NCBI GenBank assembly: GCA_015183035.1
Contig: JACZZP010000003.1
Location: 1,426,001 to 1,490,000 of the forward strand
Length of the DNA: 64,000 bases
From: Meloidogyne chitwoodi
Taxonomy: Eukaryota; Nematoda; Chromadorea; Rhabditida; Meloidogynidae
Reading direction: 5' to 3'
Positions within the stretch are counted from its first letter, which is position 1; each line of letters begins with the position of its first letter. Shown here piece after piece: positions 1-14,374 of the stretch. The position numbers were made by a program, and so were the translations under genes. Under the pieces are notes generated by a model that worked only from the letters and a program-made list of their open reading frames with translations, had not been told where the DNA came from and did no database searches.

Positions 1-891
1 GTTTTGGGCTAAACTAAAAGAAAGCGGTCGATGAATGGACACACACAAGCAAACCTAGCGATATTTAAATATAATATTTATGTATGAGAAAATTAAAAGA
101 TCTAGCAACAAATAAAAAAAAAGAAAATTCTTAATAAATTACTTTTTAAGTATTTTTATGGTCATAATAAAAACATTTTTCAAGAAATAATTATTTAAAA
201 ATAAAGATTTTTTAATTTAATAAAAACAATTATTTAATCAAAAAATATTTATGAACAGACGATAATTTAGAAACGCTGAAAAGTATGTCTGACCACGAGA
301 AAAAAATTTGAGTAATGAAAGGATATGGTTGTCTTCTTCTTTTCTTTCTATTAAAATATAACATTTTCCAATTTTGGCAAAACCTACATATACAATTTAG
401 AGCAAAAATAAAGGGAAAAATAGCTTTCGACTATGTATTTTTGAAGCAAGCGTGGTTTATTTATACATAACAACAAAAACATATAAAATATCCAATCCTT
501 TAAATAAAAATTTTAAAGTAATGACCAAAATATTAAAAAGTTAAAAAAGAATTGGAAAAAAAGGAAAAACTTTCTAAAAATTTAAAGAAAAAGTAATATT
601 TTTTTAAAATATATATATTAAAATAATATATTGATTTGAGAAAAATTAGTTTACTTAAAGTAATAGGCAATATATATATTCGGGAAAAAATATTTTTCTA
701 AAAATATCTATTTATTATAAATTAACAAAAAGTCTTTAATCACAATAAAATTTTGATCAAGTCAATTAATTTCATTCAATTTCTCAAAAATTGTATTGAC
801 AAAACAAATTAAAATCTTTAAAAAATAAATATTAATTTTAAGAAACGGTTAATTGGAAAATTTAAAATTAAAATTTAAACGTACAAATAAA
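1..891. other. AT-rich non-coding stretch at window edge
   Basis: No open frame with coding character was found on either strand. The stretch is homopolymer-rich AT sequence up to the stop codon of the minus-strand gene that follows. It may hold the 3' UTR of that gene. I see nothing else in it. Confidence 0.6.
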
Positions 892-1750
892 CTATGCAGG
901 TGGTTGTTTATTATTATTATTAGAAGAATAAATAGTTGAAGACATAATTAATTTAGACAATTCTAGCCTATCATCAATTGATTGAAATTCGACCAAATCA
1001 AAAAGATCAGGACGGCGTATTTCGAACTCTTCCAAACCTTCCATTATTTGACTTTTGTTTTTTGTATCTTTTATAGAATTTGTAGTAGGGTATTGCTTTA
1101 CCTCATTTGACCTTTGTGGATGTAAAAGTACTATTTTTAAAAGGTAATTTAAAAAAATTAATAATAAAATATTTTACAAGGCTTTGCAGTCAACTGCTCC
1201 TTTAAAGGTAATAAATTATTTGTTTGAGCACTTCTTTCAATTATTTGGTTATTCTCAAAATTAAAAAACGAAGGAGAAGATACTGATGAAAAAGAATTTT
1301 TCAAAAGAACTCCAGATTGAATTGGGTCTATTTTTTTATTTTTAGTAATTTGGCAAATATCGGTATCAAAAATTTCAAATGAACTTAAAGAATAAAAAAT
1401 ATTTCTTTCTTATTTAGAGTAAAAAAATAAAAAACCTCTTTTGTTCATCTTCACTTGAAATTAAAAGTTTGTTAGCTCCATCTTCTAAATAGAGTTTTTC
1501 TCTATCATATCTTTCAATAGCAAGCCTCTCATTATCAAATTCGTACTAAAAATTATTATATTAAAACTCAAATTTTGACATAAAAAAACCTTATATTCTT
1601 TCAAATCAGGTATTTGTAGATTTGGAAGATGAATAGTTGGTAGTGGATAAAAAGCAAAGTTAAGTTCCATTGGCAAATCATAGATAAAATCTGTTTATTT
1701 AAAAAAGAAAAATTTCTAATATTACCTGCCGGCGTTCGACATCCACACAT
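892..1750 (-). CDS. UBAP1/MVB12-like ESCRT-I subunit (UMA-type N-terminus)
   Basis: Five exons join in frame from the ATG at 1748-1750 to the stop at 892-894, giving roughly 200 residues. The first exon is only 25 nt (1726-1750). The N-terminus begins MCGCRTPADF and runs into a Pro-rich segment with LPNLQIPDLKEY, resembling the UMA segment of UBAP1 (FKTPAKVGLP...LPDCLQ). Nearer the C-terminus, the segment DLFDLVEFQSIDDRLELSKL aligns by eye with the UBAP1 stretch [20 protein letters not shown]. In that family the protein bridges TSG101/VPS28/VPS37 in ESCRT-I and helps sort ubiquitinated cargo into multivesicular bodies. No C-terminal ubiquitin-binding solenoid is present: the protein ends with an Asn run and QPPA. 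The family call rests on two short matches and is moderate; a structure-aware search would settle it. Confidence 0.45.
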
Positions 1751-3062
1751 TAAATAATTAAATGACTAAAAAATATAATTCAAAAAATAATATCTACAAA
1801 TAGAAGAAAGATTGGTAATATTTAGATAACGGTAATCCGTTCCTATAATTCACAGTGCTTAGAAAGCGGTCATAGCAAAATTTGTGCAGTCTCTCGTTTT
1901 TCTTTCTTTCTATAATTCACTCTCTCGTTTTAAGCATTACTCTCGTTTTTCATTTTACCCAGAAATGAGGTTACCTACTTTAAAATCCAATATCTCGGCT
2001 TATAAGCTTAAGTTTAAAAAAATAAGCTCCAATATTGTAGAAAAGTCTTTAATTAATAGTTTAGGCGAAAAATTAGAACCGAATTAACTCAAAATAAAAT
2101 TTGGCAACTCAACAAACTTTTTTATTGTTCCAAAAAAGAGAAGAATGCCCTAAAGCGTAATATCTTTAGATAAGATTGTTCGATTTTCAACGTTAAGTCG
2201 ATTGAAATTAAAATTAATGTGATTGAATAACTTTGAAGAAAGTTATGGCCATAAATATGGCAATTTTCATCGATTTTCAAAAAATCATAACTCAGCTATT
2301 TAAGTTTGTACGCGGCTCAAAATTTGTAGAATTGTAGTAAATTATAATACTACAACTATACAAAATTTGAAAAAATTTGACTGTGAGATTCTCATACTAT
2401 AGGTTCCTAATAATTTCCCTTATGCAAGAGAGAAAGTCTCTCATTGACCATTTTAATGCTGACCCTTTTACAACTTTTTACGCTGCTGACCATTTTTCCT
2501 TCTCTCTTCTTTTCTTTCCACTCATTCTCACCGTTGCTTAACTTACCAGATTGACACTTAGCGCATAGACACTTTTCTTCTGTTTGCTATGTCCTCTCTG
2601 TCAACTGAATGTAAGCACTGTGTAATTGAGACAATTGGACAACAATTGGGTTAGTGATAATTGGCTCCCACATAAAATGGTAAACGACAGATTAGTAAAT
2701 TAAAGAGAATCAAAATATAAATAGTTATCAGCGCGAAGAGTTATAAAATGGTCAGAAACGGAGAAATGTCAATGAGATCTAGGTAAATATAACCTATATG
2801 TCAAAATAAGAAATGGCTCACTCGGTTAACCTCGTTTTCGGATAAAATAAAAAACGAGAATAATACTTAAAACGAGAGAATAAATAGAAAGTGAAAGCGT
2901 GATTCCTTAATTTTACTTTTTCCTTTTGTTTTAAATCAAACAATTTGTTTGTTTACTGTTTCTTTCCTCTTATTCCACCGTTTTTTATGTTTTTATTTAT
3001 GTTTTCGTTATATATTTATTTTTTCCATTGTACTGAGTGTCCTTTTCCCCATAAAGGGCGCA
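1751..3062. other. Intergenic region between divergent genes, holding an inverted-repeat element
   Basis: This lies between the divergently transcribed UBAP1-like gene and MAF1. Most of it is occupied by a roughly 1-kb inverted-repeat element, listed separately. A 67-codon open frame at 1884-2087 has no coding character. The last 100 bases, pyrimidine-rich before 3063, probably include the MAF1 promoter and 5' leader. Confidence 0.5.
1905..2899. mobile_element. Non-autonomous inverted-repeat element (about 1 kb)
   Basis: About 70 bp at 1905-1974 reappears inverted at about 2832-2899. Each arm carries several copies of CTCTCGTTTT-type motifs in the same order, and the arms agree over most positions. 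A second, inner inverted pair lies at about 2435-2490 and 2735-2785 (TCATTGAC and TGACCATTTTA motifs). No transposase frame lies between the arms. This fits a MITE or foldback-type DNA element; no clear target duplication was found, so the ends are approximate. Confidence 0.55.
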
Positions 3063-4110
3063 ATGAAGTTACTTGACAATGAGAAACTTGATGAAATAGC
3101 TACTACAATATCGCGGAATGCTCAGGATCTACTCTTGGATCTTAGGTATATTCTAATAGCTTTAAAAATATTTTTATTTATTCAAATAGATTGGAATCCT
3201 ACTCGTGCAAAATGGTGACAAGTGACAAAAAGAAATGGAAAAATAGTATAAAATGCCCTGTAGAAGGCCGCGAGCTTCAACCGCTTTCTCTACCAGAGGA
3301 ATCTGTTTTATCCTCGTCGCCAAATTTAACATCTGTGAGATTGAGGTATATTACAATTTTTAATATTCAAATGTTTTTGCTAGGCACTTATCTGAGATGA
3401 GTAATTCTGGATTTTCCGACAACGATGTAGATGAGAACGTTAGTTGCGGTGATAATGTTATTTTGGTTGAAGCCATCTCGAAACGGTTTGTATTTCCTTA
3501 ATCTTATCCATTTGAATTTAATTAACTTTCAGAACTCTTTTCAACATTTTGGCTTTGCTTAATCAATGCTATTCAGATTATGATTTTTCACAGACCAAGA
3601 GTGCTTCTTTCAGGAAAGTTACTTATCAGGTCTTTCATTTCTTGATTTTTCAGAACTATAAAATTATTTATGTATAATAGGATTGTCTCGTTAGTGTGGA
3701 CGGAAAACTTGTGGCCACTGTTCACAATTACGGACTTTTTCGTGATCTTCTTTGGCGTACTGTTGAGGATACAATTAAAATAGAAGACTGTTGCATCTAT
3801 AGGTTTTAATTCTTTTAATTTCTTTAATTTTTTAAAATAATTTTTCAGCTACATTCCTCAGTATTGTGGTGATCCGTTTACAGAAGACGGATGCATTTGG
3901 TCCTTTAATTTCTTTTTTTTTAACAAGGTCAGAAAATTTTAAACCAAAAAATTTTTCCAATAAAATTTTATTATTTGTTAGACACTTAAACGATTTTTGT
4001 TTTTTGCTTCTCGAGCATTGTGTAATGAACGTATTGGACGACAGCCAATTCATCAACAACTAGATCGAGAGACGGATACACCGCCAAGTGTTTTCGGAAT
4101 GCAAGTTTGA
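3063..4110 (+). CDS. maf1: MAF1, repressor of RNA polymerase III
   Basis: Seven exons join in frame to about 255 residues, close to the 256 of human MAF1. The protein opens MKLLDNEKLDEI (human MKLLENSSFEAI). Conserved boxes follow in order: ESYSCKM, RTLFNILALLNQCYSDYDFS, VDGKLVATVHNYG...LW..VEDTI, and Y.P...DPF.EDG.IWSFNFFFFNK.LKRFLFF. In the family MAF1 binds Pol III directly and shuts down tRNA and 5S synthesis under stress, controlled by TOR-dependent phosphorylation. The mid-region Ser/Pro-rich segment is the likely regulatory loop. The C-terminus ends PPSVFGMQV before a stop at 4108-4110. The acidic tail seen in vertebrate MAF1 is missing. It is the first of ten plus-strand genes. Confidence 0.95.
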
Positions 4111-4912
4111 TTAAATTAGTATATATTTTGGCAGGTTGGCTTATTGATAGATTATGTAAGCATCTCATAATTTCCTTAGCAAAAAGTATTTCTCCTATTT
4201 ATTGGAGAACATTTTAGTTTTTTGAAAGTAAAAATATTAGATACCCTATCATACAAATGATCTACTTTTCGTTGTCAAATCCACTTATCTTTTAAAAACA
4301 GGGCTGTAACTACTTAATAATTTTTAAAAAATATTGTCAAAATATCTTTTAACTTTTTAATACCTCAAAATTCCTTGTTTACGGCTCTGAATTGCTTGCA
4401 TTTTTTACTGATTATCTGATTAGTATTATTATATGTAGATTTGACTTAAAATCAATCGGCATTAAATTGAATTCATTAATTTGTGAATATTTTTGTTGAA
4501 AATTCTACCGATTCTTTTTAGTTCAATTCTTATACACAATATTTTCTCCTTTTTATTCATTTGCCTCATGAGAAATTAATACCAGAAAACCCTTTGCATC
4601 ATTATACTCAAATACTTTATTAATCTCATCATTAAAGATCCTTTTATGCAAAAAATCTTACCTCTATTATATATTTTTTGATTAAAAAATGATTTTATGC
4701 AGATTTTGATCCTTTTATGTAATTAGTATTCTCTTTTATCATCTTTTATCGCAATTATTTTCTCCCAACTTTATCGAAAAAATTTAGTTTTAGTTTTAAT
4801 CATTACTTTATATGTGAATAAATGTAAAATATAACCGAAGATTTATTCAATGTTTCTAATCATCTAATTTTAGTGGATTCTTCTTATTAAATATTTATAT
4901 TAAAATAAACGA
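4111..4912. other. AT-rich gap between MAF1 and archease
   Basis: About 800 bases with no coding frame and no repeat arms found. The TTTTAG near 4871-4873, about 40 bases before the archease ATG, is a possible trans-splice acceptor. Confidence 0.4.
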
Positions 4913-5647
4913 ATGTCTGAACATAAAAAAATAGATGAAGATAAAATAGCACAGGTAGTTGCTGCACCTGTTCATTATCAGTATTTGGACCATACTGCTG
5001 ATGTTCAACTACATGCATGGGGAGATTCATTGGAGGAAGCTATTCAGCAGCTTGTTATTTCACTTTACGGTTTGTTTTTTAAATAAAATGTAAGGTTATA
5101 AATCAGTTTGTTTTGATTACGACATAACCGTGTGTTAGAATTTAAGCTAAACGGGAACTAGTAAGACGGGCATTAATGATATACTTATAGGATATATGAC
5201 ACTGGAAATTTCATCAGTACAATATGTTTATTCAATGGATTTCACCGCTACTGGACATGATCTGTTCTCATTGCTTTATAATCTTTTGGATGTATGTTTG
5301 TACAATTTTTCAACAGAGCCGTTCTTTATCGGTTCGTCAGCGTGTGTTCTTGATCTTCGACATGATATTGCTTCTGGAGAGGAAGAATTCTCTGTATTTT
5401 TTCAATTTAAAACAATATTCCTACTAATTAAATCATTTCTAAATTTCAGATTCATTTGCGTGTTTGGGGTGAATCATTTGATTTGAAAAAACATCCGCCA
5501 GGTACTGAGGTCAAGGCAATTACATACTCTAATATGCAGATAATCGTTGGTGAACAAAAGCTTCTGCCTAATAGAGAGGAAAGTCAAAAAGTTTTGAATG
5601 AAGGAAAAAATAATAAAACGGAAATATTTGTAATTATTGATATTTAA
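4913..5647 (+). CDS. Archease (cofactor of the RtcB tRNA ligase)
   Basis: Three exons (4913-5069, 5191-5393, 5450-5647) give 185 residues, near the usual length of animal archease (ZBTB8OS). The diagnostic N-terminal motif is YLDHTADVQLHAWGDSLEEA, whose Asp and His residues belong to the metal site of the family. The C-terminus carries the typical G.E.KAITYSNMQI strand. Archease speeds guanylation and turnover of the RtcB ligase, which joins tRNA exons and xbp-1 mRNA halves. The gene ends 146 bases before DDX18 on the same strand, a spacing seen in nematode operons. A 120-nt first intron is long for this window. Confidence 0.93.
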
Positions 5648-5793
5648 GCATTTTTAAATATTTTAAAAGATTATTTATTATTGTTACAAATTTTATTAAA
5701 ATTGATTGAATTCGTTTATTTTGATCAAGTTTATTTATCTTCTTTTTTTCTTCTATTACTCCTACATCAAAATTTTAGAATATAAGTATTAAA

Positions 5794-8284
5794 ATGCCTT
5801 CTGTATTAAATGTTTCAAAAAAAGTTTTTAAAAGGAAATTAGAGCAATTTAAACGCGGAGATCACAAAAAGAAGATAAAGAAATCAGATGAAGAAACGTT
5901 GTTTAATGCGGAAGATTCAATTACTACTGAAGATTTTAAAGAATACAGAATTGTTGAAGAATCCGACGATAAAACTCTTGGAAAAAATGTAAGCAATTAA
6001 TTATTGACTTTGTTTTAAAAATACGTAGATGGTAAATTAACTTTAAACATTAAGAATGATAAAATTGAGAATACCCAGCAAGAATCTGCAAACAGGGTTG
6101 GGCCTACAATTTCTTCATCGATTCTTACGGATGTGACTTTCCGTTCTTTTCAAGGCCGAATTACAGATGCAACTTTAAAAGCAATAGATGAGATGGGATT
6201 TAAAATGATGACAGAAATACAAGAAAAAAGTATACCACCACTTTTGGAGGTTTTATTTATTTTTTATTCTTTACAGAATTTAAACTGCCCATTTAATTTC
6301 AGGGTACTGATATTCTTGGTGCTGCAAAAACTGGAAGTGGTAAAACATTGGCCTTTTTAATACCTGCTATTGAACTTTTAATTCGCGCAGAGTGGAAGCA
6401 GCAACTTGGTTATAATTTTTATCCTTTTACACAAAAAATTGTTTTTAGGCACTGGTGTAATAATTATTTCGCCTACTCGGGAACTTTCAATGCAAACATA
6501 TGGGTTTGAATTTATTTCAACTTTATTTTTTATTTTAAATAGTGTTCTTTATGAGCTATTGGAGAAACAACCGAGTTTATCACACGCTCTTGTTATGGGT
6601 GGTGCAAATAGACAAACAGAAGAACAAAGACTTTCAAAAGGTGTTTCGATTCTTGTTGCAACACCAGGCCGTTTGTTGGATCATTTACAGGCATTTTTTT
6701 TATTTTTCATATAAATCATGAGTAATTCTTTCATGTTTTTAAAATATTTTTATATTTAGAATACTTCAAGTTTTGTTGTTCGCAATCTTCGTATGCTTGT
6801 AGTTGATGAAGCCGATCGTATTTTTGATATTGGATTCGAGCAGGAAATGCACCAAATTGTCCGTTTATTACCTAAGAAACGCCAAACAGTTCTTTTTTCT
6901 GCTACATGCTCGTCTAAAGTTGAAGAGTTGGTGCGTTCTGCATTACGTACAAACCCTTTGAAAATTGGTGTAATGGAACAACGAGGAGACGCTTTAAATA
7001 GCTTAGATAACAATGATTTAGCAACTCGTGAGGGATTGGAACAGGTGTCAATGAATAAGATTTAAATTTAATTTAAAAATATCTTAATTTAATAATTTTA
7101 TCAACATTTTTTATATTTTATTTTTAATTAAAATTTGTCTAGGGTTATGTTGTGTGCTCGTCAGAAAAGCGTTTTCTTTTACTCTTCACTTTTCTTAAAA
7201 AGAACAAATCAAAAAAGGTATTATTATAAATATTATTTGTTTAATTAAAATTTATTTTTAAATTATTGTCTATATCTAATTTGAGTTTTGTTTAATAAAA
7301 TATACTTTTACGTTAAAACTAGTTTAATAGAATAAATAAATTTTTGAATATTTTAGATAATGGTCTTTTTCTCGTCATGTGCCTCTGTTCGATTTCATCA
7401 TGAATTGCTTAATTTTATTGATCATCCTGTACTAAGTATTCATGTTTGTTTGTTTTTTTTATATTTAATTCCTTAAATTTTTAAATTAAGGGAAAACAAA
7501 AACAACAAAAAAGAACATGTACTTTTTTTCAATTTTGTAGAGCTCAAACTGGAACCTTGTTATGCACAGATGTAGCTGCTCGTGGTTTGGACATTCCTTC
7601 TGTTGATTGGATTATCCAGGTATCTTTTCTTTTTATTTCATTAATAAATTTTAGTATGATCCGCCGGATGAGCCTCGTGAATATATTCATAGAGTGGGGA
7701 GAACTGCTAGAGGAGAATGTGGCACAGGCAATGCTCTTTTAATTTTGCGACCTGAAGAGCTTGGATTTCTGCGATTTTTGAAGGTTTTTTAAAGAATATT
7801 TTTCTAGCTCATTTTTTGAAAATAATTTAGGCATCCAAAGTAACATTGAATGAATATGAATTTTCATGGAGCAAATTAGCAAATATTCAGCCTCAATTAG
7901 AACGTTTAATTTCACAAAACTACTATTTGAATAAATCAGCTAAAGAAGCTTATAAAGGCTATATCCGTTCTTATGACTCTCATTCACTTAAACAAATCTA
8001 TAACGTTAACAATTTGGATTTAATTAAGGTTTATAATTTTTAAAATTTAATATATAAATTTTAAATTAAAGGTTTGCAAATCATTTGGTTTTGAAGTTCC
8101 CCCATATGTTGATTTACCAATTTCAAATCATTCAAAAGTTGATAAGGCTATTGCAAAAAAATTAGAGACTCAAGATAAACAAAGATCAAATGTAAAATTT
8201 CAGAAAGAATTTGTACCCATTAAAAGGAAGGATAAAGGAAGAAAAGATAAATTTAAACAGAACATCAAAAAAGTTAAAATATAA
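5794..8284 (+). CDS. ddx18: DEAD-box RNA helicase DDX18/Has1
   Basis: About ten exons encode a Lys-rich N-terminus, a helicase core and a basic tail (about 530 residues). Core motifs in order: Q motif [14 protein letters not shown], Walker [10 protein letters not shown] (about 6322), [22 protein letters not shown] box [14 protein letters not shown] (about 6796), SAT motif LFSATCSS, the [11 protein letters not shown] motif and HRVGRTARG. The segment after the core ([43 protein letters not shown]) is specific to the Has1/DDX18/pitchoune branch rather than other DEAD proteins. Has1 acts in the nucleolus in 60S and early 40S pre-rRNA processing. The start at 5794 follows an AAAATTTTAG acceptor about 15 bases upstream. 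Archease lies 146 bases before and TDP2 172 bases after, so co-transcription is likely. Confidence 0.95.
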
Positions 8285-8456
8285 TTTTAAAATAATTTTG
8301 TTTTTCTTTATTGTTTATCTAATAAAATTAATTTTACTTTTCTTAGGCTTTTTTTTTGATTATTTTACTATAAAATATTTTAGTAAAATTATTTAATATT
8401 ATTAGTGTTTTTTGAATTAAACTCTAATTTTGACTTTATTATAATAATAAATAATA

Positions 8457-10187
8457 ATGACTTCTACATTAGACAATATGACAGATGAAGAGTGTGAACA
8501 GGTTATTTTTATACGATTTTAGTAATTAATTTAATTATTTGAGGCAATCAAACGTTTTTCTGAAATGACACAAGTAGATGAGGCATTGGCACATTTTTTT
8601 TTACAGGAGCATGATTTTGACATAAATGTTTGTTTTTTAATTTTTATATAATTTAGGCACATTTTAGCGTGCATTGACCCAATTTTTTAATAATAGCAAC
8701 CAAGATTTAAATACTTCAACAAATATTAATAGTAATGGAATAAATATAGTTAACGGAAATAATGGATTAAAATCAACTAATAATAAGCGGTAGGTTTATT
8801 TATATTTTTATTTAAAACAAAAATTAAAATAAAAAATATTTTTATTTTGATTACATATTTTAGAGTGTTTCAAGAGAATAAAGAAGATGAATTACTTCCA
8901 AAAGAATTAACACTTATTTCATGGAATATTGATGGACTTGATGAAAGGCAACGACAAAAGCGTTTTACTGCTTCTCTCTATATAATTGCAAAGTAAAATT
9001 AAAATAAATCATCTATTTTTTTTTAATTTAAATTTAGAACTAATCCTGAAGTGATTTTCTTACAGGAAATGATCGAAAAGTTGATGCCTCAGCTCAATGA
9101 ATTGGTTTAGTTTTTTAATAAAATATGGGTTGAAAAGATTTAAAATATTTTTATTTTTTAGATGTCCCCAATGTACAATACTTTTATTCAAAAGACGCCA
9201 AATTGTGGCTATTTTTGTATAATTTTAGTCAGTAAGGTATTAAATTAAATTTTAAATTATTTTATTAATATTTTTCTAGAATATTAAAATAACAAGTGAT
9301 GAATTTATTCCTTTTGAGAATACAACAATGGGTCGTGGAATGTTAATTGTTGAGGTTTTTTTCAAAATTTTAAATTTCTTTTCTTTTTTAAAGGGTGTCT
9401 GGCAAAAATTAAAATTAAAGCTTTTGAATTCTCATTTGGAATCTACTGCTGATTATTCAAATGCAAGAAGTTCTCAGTTTGCCAAGTGCATTGAACAAAT
9501 ACATTTGATGGCACAAACTGATGAGACACTTGCAATTTTTGGTAAAAATAATTTTTTAAATTATTCTTATTCTTTTGATTATTTTATAAATATTTTTTAG
9601 GAGGTGATCTGAATATTCGCGATAAGGAGGTTAATTTTTTAGATTCTAATTTGTTTAGAATTTAGAATTTGTTACAGTTAATCGTAATTTCTAATTTTAA
9701 CATTTTTAAAGGTTGGCAATTTGCCAGAATCGATCCGAGATGCTTGGATAGAGGCGGGTTCAAAAGCTGAATATCGTTACACATGGGATCTTAAAAGAAA
9801 TGATAATTATTCTGGAATATTTGGAAAAGGACAGGTAATTATTATTAAATTTTTTTTTAATATTCTATATTAGCCTCGTGCCCGTTTTGATCGAATTCTT
9901 TTTAAAGGGCCTCCACAAACAAAAGTAGATTTTCAATTGGATGGAATTAATCGTATTAAAGGTAAATAATTTCTTTTATAAATTAATTTTAATTAAAATT
10001 TTAGGTCCTAATTGTTTTGTTAGTGACCATTTTGCGTTGGTTTGCCGTTTCTTAATGAAAACGTCTCTTTTTTTTTTTAATTTTAAATAATTTTATATTT
10101 TATAGTCAAGAAGTTGTTACTTTCTCAAATTATGTTATATCTCCGAAAAAATCAAAACAATCAGAAGAGCCAAATAACATGACTTAA
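8457..10187 (+). CDS. tdp2: Tyrosyl-DNA phosphodiesterase 2 (TDP2)
   Basis: Around ten short exons join in frame. The N-terminus (MTSTLDNMTDEECEQAIKRF... through ALAHFFLQEHDFDINRALTQ) is a UBA-like fold. An Asn-rich linker follows, then an endonuclease/exonuclease/phosphatase domain with the TDP2 motifs SWNIDGLDE, FLQEM, LNSHLES, GGDLNIRDKEV, RFDRIL and SDHFALVC. The first Asn, the Glu of LQE, the DLN pair and the SDH His are the metal and catalytic residues of the family. TDP2 removes 5'-phosphotyrosyl adducts left by stalled topoisomerase II and also serves in signalling. The last exon follows an intron after FLMKT, giving TQEVVTFSNYVISPKK and a stop at 10185-10187; unspliced, translation would stop near 10090. 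The following gap of 500 bases probably starts a new transcription unit. Confidence 0.9.
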
Positions 10188-10688
10188 ATTAAGATTTCCA
10201 AGGAAAATAAACAAAAACCTAAATATATTCAGGGAAAATTTTTTCTAGTATATTACTTCAATTTTTAATATAATAATATATATTACATGTATGTATAATT
10301 TTATCAAAATATGATAAAAATTACTTAAAAACAATTAAATAATTACTTAAGATGGACTATGATTTTTATTCTCGAATTCAGTATACTTTTTCCTTTTTTC
10401 TCTGTAATGTGTACAACTCATTGAAAAAAGTTTAATATTTGTAATGGTACTTAAATGTGGATGTTTCATTTATTTTATATTTTAAATTAGTGCTATTTTT
10501 ATTTTTGCTTAGTGTTTTATCGTCATTTAATCCAAATCTTGTTTTCTCTAGTGATATTTCCTGTCTGAAAATTTTTGTCAGCATTTTTGATATTTTTATG
10601 CTAAATAGAATACATACTTATAATTAATTGGCAAATTAATAATATCCTTTTGTATTTCATTTAGATTAATTATTTTTGAATAATAAAT
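10188..10688. other. Intergenic gap before RPT6
   Basis: About 500 bases of AT-rich sequence without a coding frame. It is long relative to other gaps in this plus-strand run, so it likely holds the TDP2 3' UTR and the promoter of RPT6. Confidence 0.4.
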
Positions 10689-12442
<1,754 letters not shown>

Positions 12443-12832
12443 ATCTATGACTTTTTTGTTTGTTGAAGATTGCAAACAATAAAAGTGACAAAATTTACCT
12501 TTCAATTATATTTTTGGTTTCACCTCATAATCAATTTATATTGAAAAATTATTGCTTTGTGTAAAAACTTTGTCACGTGATTTTTTATAGTTTCCACTAG
12601 CAAAACTTATAATTAATCTAATTATGCGGGCCTTCAACGATTTTTAATTGGTCTCAAGTCAGGAATTCTGATGAACTAAAAATACTGTAGCGTTAAAGAT
12701 TCCAAAAGTTCTTCATCCTCCAATATTTTGATTTGAAATTATTTAATTTTTTCGAACTCAATTATCTTAAATTTATTATGCACATGTGAGGATTAATTTC
12801 ACATTTTTTTCATGTAGAAAGTAAAATATATA
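12443..12832. other. Intergenic gap between RPT6 and the RCC1-repeat gene
   Basis: About 390 AT-rich bases. A CACGTGA E-box-like site lies near 12575. No coding frame or repeat was seen. Confidence 0.35.
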
Positions 12833-14374
12833 ATGAAGTATTTCACTTATTTTGGATATATTGAAACGGATTTTGAATTAGAAAAACCGACGGAAGAAAT
12901 AAAAGTATTAATTGTTAATAATTTTTCAAGGTTATATTCAAATAATATTTTAATATTTTTATAAAATTTCAGTAAAATAATTGAATTTATTCTTCCCGCT
13001 ACTATTATAGAGCAGGTTGGAGTGACGGAGCAACATGTGTTATTTTTGGATGATGCTCGAAGTGGTTCTATTTGGTTATACAAAATTAACACTGAAGTGA
13101 GGTTTATTTATAAGTTTAGATTTGGTTTTAGTTTTAATCTATTTTATATTGTTTTTTAATATATTTATATAAGCATTGATAATAAAAGATTTTTGTAAAA
13201 AGGCACTTTTTGTACTTCCTCTTGGTTTACCTTCTCAAGCAGGGAGGGATGATGAAAATAATTTATGCTTGAAACCGCCAATTTTTTTACACGTCAGGAA
13301 TATTATTGTTAGGAGTAAACCTTTAGATGCAAATGCTAAAAGTTCTTCAACATTGAATAGACTTGAGGAAAGATTTTCTCATTGGAATGAATACCAAAAA
13401 TTAAGTATGAAATTTTTATTATATAAAGTAATATTTCTAAATTAGGTCAAATAGTTTCAATTTGTTCACCACCAGCCCGAAGATTATTAGCTTGTACATC
13501 ATTTGGTGCATTTTTAGCAATTAATTACCGATTTGTGGGTTTCTCTATGTGCTCTGTTTTACGCTGTCTTTATAGAAATGAGGTTGTTTATTTTGTTTTA
13601 AATTTTTTAATATTTATTTAGTCTCCACTTTTTACTGACAAATATGTTAAACATTATGATGAGGAAAGTTTTAATTCTGTAGTTGAAAGGGATCCTACTT
13701 CGCCTTATTCTTTTACAAAAATGCCCTTTCACGTGAGAAAGGTTTAAATTAAATTTTAATTTTTTTCATTTCACCCTTTCCTTTAAAATAGCTCACAGCT
13801 GGTCATGACCATTTGGCATTGTTTAACCCTCTTGGACAGGTTTACACATTTGGAACCGGAACAAAAGGAGAATTGGGTCATGGATGTATAGAACAAGGTC
13901 AATGGATGGAGGAACCAAGGTAAGAGATTGATAAATTGTTTTTGCTAACTTTTTTAAAAGGATTGTTTCGGATTTGGCAGATTCTGGTATTCATGTAATA
14001 GACTTGGCCTCTTCTGCGTGGCACAATGTTGTTTTAACTGATGATGTATATAAGCATTTAAATTATATTTTAGTTAATATTTTATTTATTCTATTAGGGA
14101 GATGTTTATGGTTGGGGATGGAATGGACATGGGCAATTTGGTATTTCACCTGAAGAATGTTTAATACAACCTACTCCATATCCTTTTGATTTGCCAGATA
14201 TATTGAATGAAAAAGTTTTAATTTTGATTTTTAAAAGAAATAATCTAATTTCATTTATTTTAATAGGTAGAAAGTATTAGTTGTATTGGGAACAACTCTT
14301 TTGTGAAATTTTCAAATGGAATGAATTATTGTTTCGGTGAATTATGTAGGTATTTTTTTATTAAAAAGATTTAA
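12833..14374 (+). CDS. RCC1-repeat protein, RCCD1-like
   Basis: Some ten exons encode roughly 390 residues. The N-terminal half is divergent, starting MKYFTYFGYIETDFEL. RCC1-type blades are clear in the C-terminal half: LTAGHDHLALFNPLGQVYTF then GTGTKGELGHG, VIDLASSAWHNVVLTDDGDV then YGWGWNGHGQFGI, and a last partial blade ending NYCFGELCR. The pairing of the ELGHG blade with GDVYGWGWNGHGQFG resembles RCCD1, a partner of the KDM8 demethylase in vertebrates, more than RCC1 itself. Too few blades are visible for a full seven-bladed propeller, so the first half may hold degenerate ones. The intron at 13097-13202 was chosen because it alone keeps the frame into ALFVLPLGLPSQ. The stop at 14372-14374 assumes no further splicing after LCR. 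Confidence 0.7.

Noticed and set aside
1884..2087. 67-codon plus-strand frame
   Set aside because: It overlaps an inverted-repeat arm and has low-complexity composition with no recognisable exon boundary.
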